Of a stretch of DNA of 64,000 nucleotides, positions 62,940 through 64,000 are shown piece by piece. The notes under the pieces were generated by a model, which saw nothing but the letters and a program-made list of their open reading frames with translations, did not search any database and had not been told where the DNA came from. The stretch is taken from positions 5,564 to 69,563 of the forward strand of contig CAKQNT010000008.1 in assembly GCA_934255405.1 (NCBI GenBank). The letters are read 5' to 3'. The position numbers were made by a program, and so were the translations under genes. This DNA is from an uncultured Alphaproteobacteria bacterium. GTDB lineage: Bacteria; Pseudomonadota; Alphaproteobacteria; RF32; CAG-239. The number at the start of each line of letters is the position of its first letter. Positions within the stretch are counted from its first letter, which is position 1.

Positions 62940-63440
62940 ATGGTGATAAAAAAATTGCAAGATGCGACCAAGGATATTGCAGCATATCGAGAGGAGATTA
63001 TTAACCGGATGCTTAAATACAGCGCAACGGATATGCTGTTGTTTTGGGGTTCTGACAAAGGACTTATGGAAAAACAAGAAAAAGAATGGACGCCGTTGCT
63101 GGAGTGGGCGAGAAAAGAATTTGACGGAAAATTTGTTAAGACTAATGGTTTAGATGTGCCTGAAGAAGATAAGCGTTCCGGTTATCGGCTTAAGTCATTT
63201 ATGGAGAATTTGAGCGATAAGGAATTGGCAGCGTTTTATCTGGCAGCATTGAATATGCGTTCGGTATTGCTGGCTTCAGCTCTGGTAAAAGGGCGGATAG
63301 ATGCCGAACAAGCTTATAAGGCCGCATATTTGGAAGAGCTTTATCAGGCGCAGCATTGGGGGGTTGACGAAGAGGCGGAATCTCGCCGCAACGAGCGCCG
63401 TCAGGAGCTTTCTGATATTGAGAAATTTCTAAAATCATGA
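62940..63440 (+). CDS. ATP12-family F1-ATPase assembly chaperone
   Basis: A 166-residue protein that is short for the family (typically 230-250). The C-terminal half matches ATP12: LAAFYLAALNMRSVLLASAL (the GSxxLAxAl element), GRIDAEQAYKAAYLEELYQA and QHWGVDEEAESRRNERRQEL. It guards the ATP-synthase alpha subunit during assembly. The N-terminal domain is reduced. Its stop overlaps the acylphosphatase start by 4 bases. ATP12 is confined to alphaproteobacteria and mitochondria, which supports the host assignment. Confidence 0.85.
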   Translation: MVIKKLQDATKDIAAYREEIINRMLKYSATDMLLFWGSDKGLMEKQEKEWTPLLEWARKEFDGKFVKTNGLDVPEEDKRSGYRLKSFMENLSDKELAAFYLAALNMRSVLLASALVKGRIDAEQAYKAAYLEELYQAQHWGVDEEAESRRNERRQELSDIEKFLKS

Positions 63441-63721
63441 AAGAAGTCTATATCCGCATCAAAGGCCGCGTGCAGGGAATAGGGTTTCGCTATTGGGCAG
63501 TTAATAAAGCGCGCGAAATCGGTGTATCCGGCTGGGTTCACAATGCCGCAGACGGTAGTGTGGAAATTTTGATGCGCGGCGAAGAAGATAATATAGATAC
63601 TATGATTTTGGCTTGTCATACCGGTCCGCTTTTGGCGCGAGTTGATAAAGTCGAGTTTGTTGTCGGGCGGATGTCATCTTTTTTGCCACCGGTGGAGAGT
63701 GGGGTATTTAAACGCGTTTAA
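63437..63721 (+). CDS. acyP: Acylphosphatase
   Basis: A 94-residue protein with the catalytic Arg (IKGRVQGIGFRYW, Arg18) and Asn36 (SGWVHNAADGSVEI) of the family; a single alpha/beta sandwich. It hydrolyses acyl phosphates such as carbamoyl phosphate. It overlaps the ATP12 stop. A repeat starts 3 bases after the stop. Confidence 0.95.
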   Translation: MKEVYIRIKGRVQGIGFRYWAVNKAREIGVSGWVHNAADGSVEILMRGEEDNIDTMILACHTGPLLARVDKVEFVVGRMSSFLPPVESGVFKRV

Positions 63722-63724
63722 TGG

Positions 63725-63850
63725 GCGAAGGCGTATAACAGCCCATCTAGAGCAATTTTACGGCGACAGAAAATGCTCACGTACTAATCGTGTACGCTCC
63801 GCTTTTCTGCACCTAGAAATTACTCTATCTGGACTATTCTCCGCCTTCGC
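63725..63850. repeat. 125-bp palindromic repeat, copy 9
   Basis: Outer arms GCGAAGGCG (63725-63733) and CGCCTTCGC (63842-63850), which differ from the GCAAGCTCG/AAAACTCG arms of other copies but still pair perfectly. Loop CACGTACTAATCGTGTACGCT; inner stem CAGAAAATG / GCTTTTCTGC-type. Confidence 0.8.
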
Positions 63851-63858
63851 TTTATTAG

Positions 63859-63984
63859 GCAAGCTCGTCTAGCGGCGCATTTAGAGGCATTTAGTTCGGT
63901 CTCGGAAAATTCATGTACTATTGTGTACACTAAAATTTTCCTCGCCTTCTAAATACCTCTATCTGCACCACTATCCGAGCTTGC
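63859..63984. repeat. 125-bp palindromic repeat, copy 10
   Basis: Outer arms GCAAGCTCG (63859-63867) and CGAGCTTGC (63976-63984). Nearly identical to copy 4 at 34174-34299 (inner stem GGAAAATT / AAAATTTTCC, loop CATGTACTATTGTGTACACT). Sits 8 bp after copy 9. Confidence 0.8.
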
Positions 63985-64000
63985 TAGAGATTGTGTAATA

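Overview
The window looks like chromosome from an AT-rich alphaproteobacterium, probably host- or gut-associated. Evidence is the tRNA-Trp/secE/nusG/rplKAJL/rpoBC block, an ATP12-type F1-ATPase assembly chaperone, CarD, ApaG, HslO, a PiT/DUF47 phosphate-uptake pair and an OmpR/EnvZ-like pair beside pgsA. The genus cannot be fixed from sequence alone. The core is moderate in GC; the first 7 kb is visibly more AT-rich and reads as acquired DNA.

Layout. 1-7026 is an accessory segment. A minus-strand operon (PD-(D/E)XK nuclease, a knotted-repeat DUF6150-like protein, an amber-interrupted small gene, two unknowns and a DnaB-type helicase without the N-terminal domain) runs off the left edge. It is divergent from an XRE repressor, with two matching CACA-N6-TGTG operators between them. 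A four-gene plus-strand operon follows that I read as an ABC-three-component (ABC-3C) conflict system with an additional small tagged membrane peptide. 7346-7497 is tRNA-Trp(CCA) with promoter and terminator; its 3' end is duplicated 177 bp downstream. 7640-9614 separates the tRNA from secE and carries a transglutaminase-like gene, a decayed Fic C-terminus and an unknown gene.

9884-25911 is the secE-nusG-mscL and rplK-rplA / rplJ-rplL / rpoB-rpoC block, interrupted by anmK, a frameshifted S1-like gene, a membrane protein, a tandem array of terminator cassettes and an L10-type leader. 26103-32548 holds small proteins, uvrC, pgsA, a two-component system and an acidic protein. 32587-44068 holds a lipoprotein, a secreted nuclease, rplU-rpmA-obgE-rsfS, rlmH, PiT-DUF47, a DsbA-like protein, ftsH and glmM. 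44133-51358 holds small proteins, a YjfB-like peptide, a Cys-rich secreted protein, carD, apaG, hslO, recX and truA. 51990-63721 holds a Gfo/Idh oxidoreductase, a TolC-like SPOR lipoprotein, a pentapeptide-repeat protein next to a VirD4/TraG coupling ATPase, rarA, a RluC-type synthase, AsmA, ATP12 and acylphosphatase.

The most unusual feature is a family of about 125-bp interspersed repeats (16.1, 34.0, 42.4, 51.4-51.9 and 63.7-64.0 kb). Each is a near full-length imperfect palindrome with a constant loop, while the outer and inner arms differ between copies but still pair. Selection or copying therefore acts on the fold. The second most interesting item is the ABC-3C operon, whose small membrane peptide shares an N-terminal tag with the following component.
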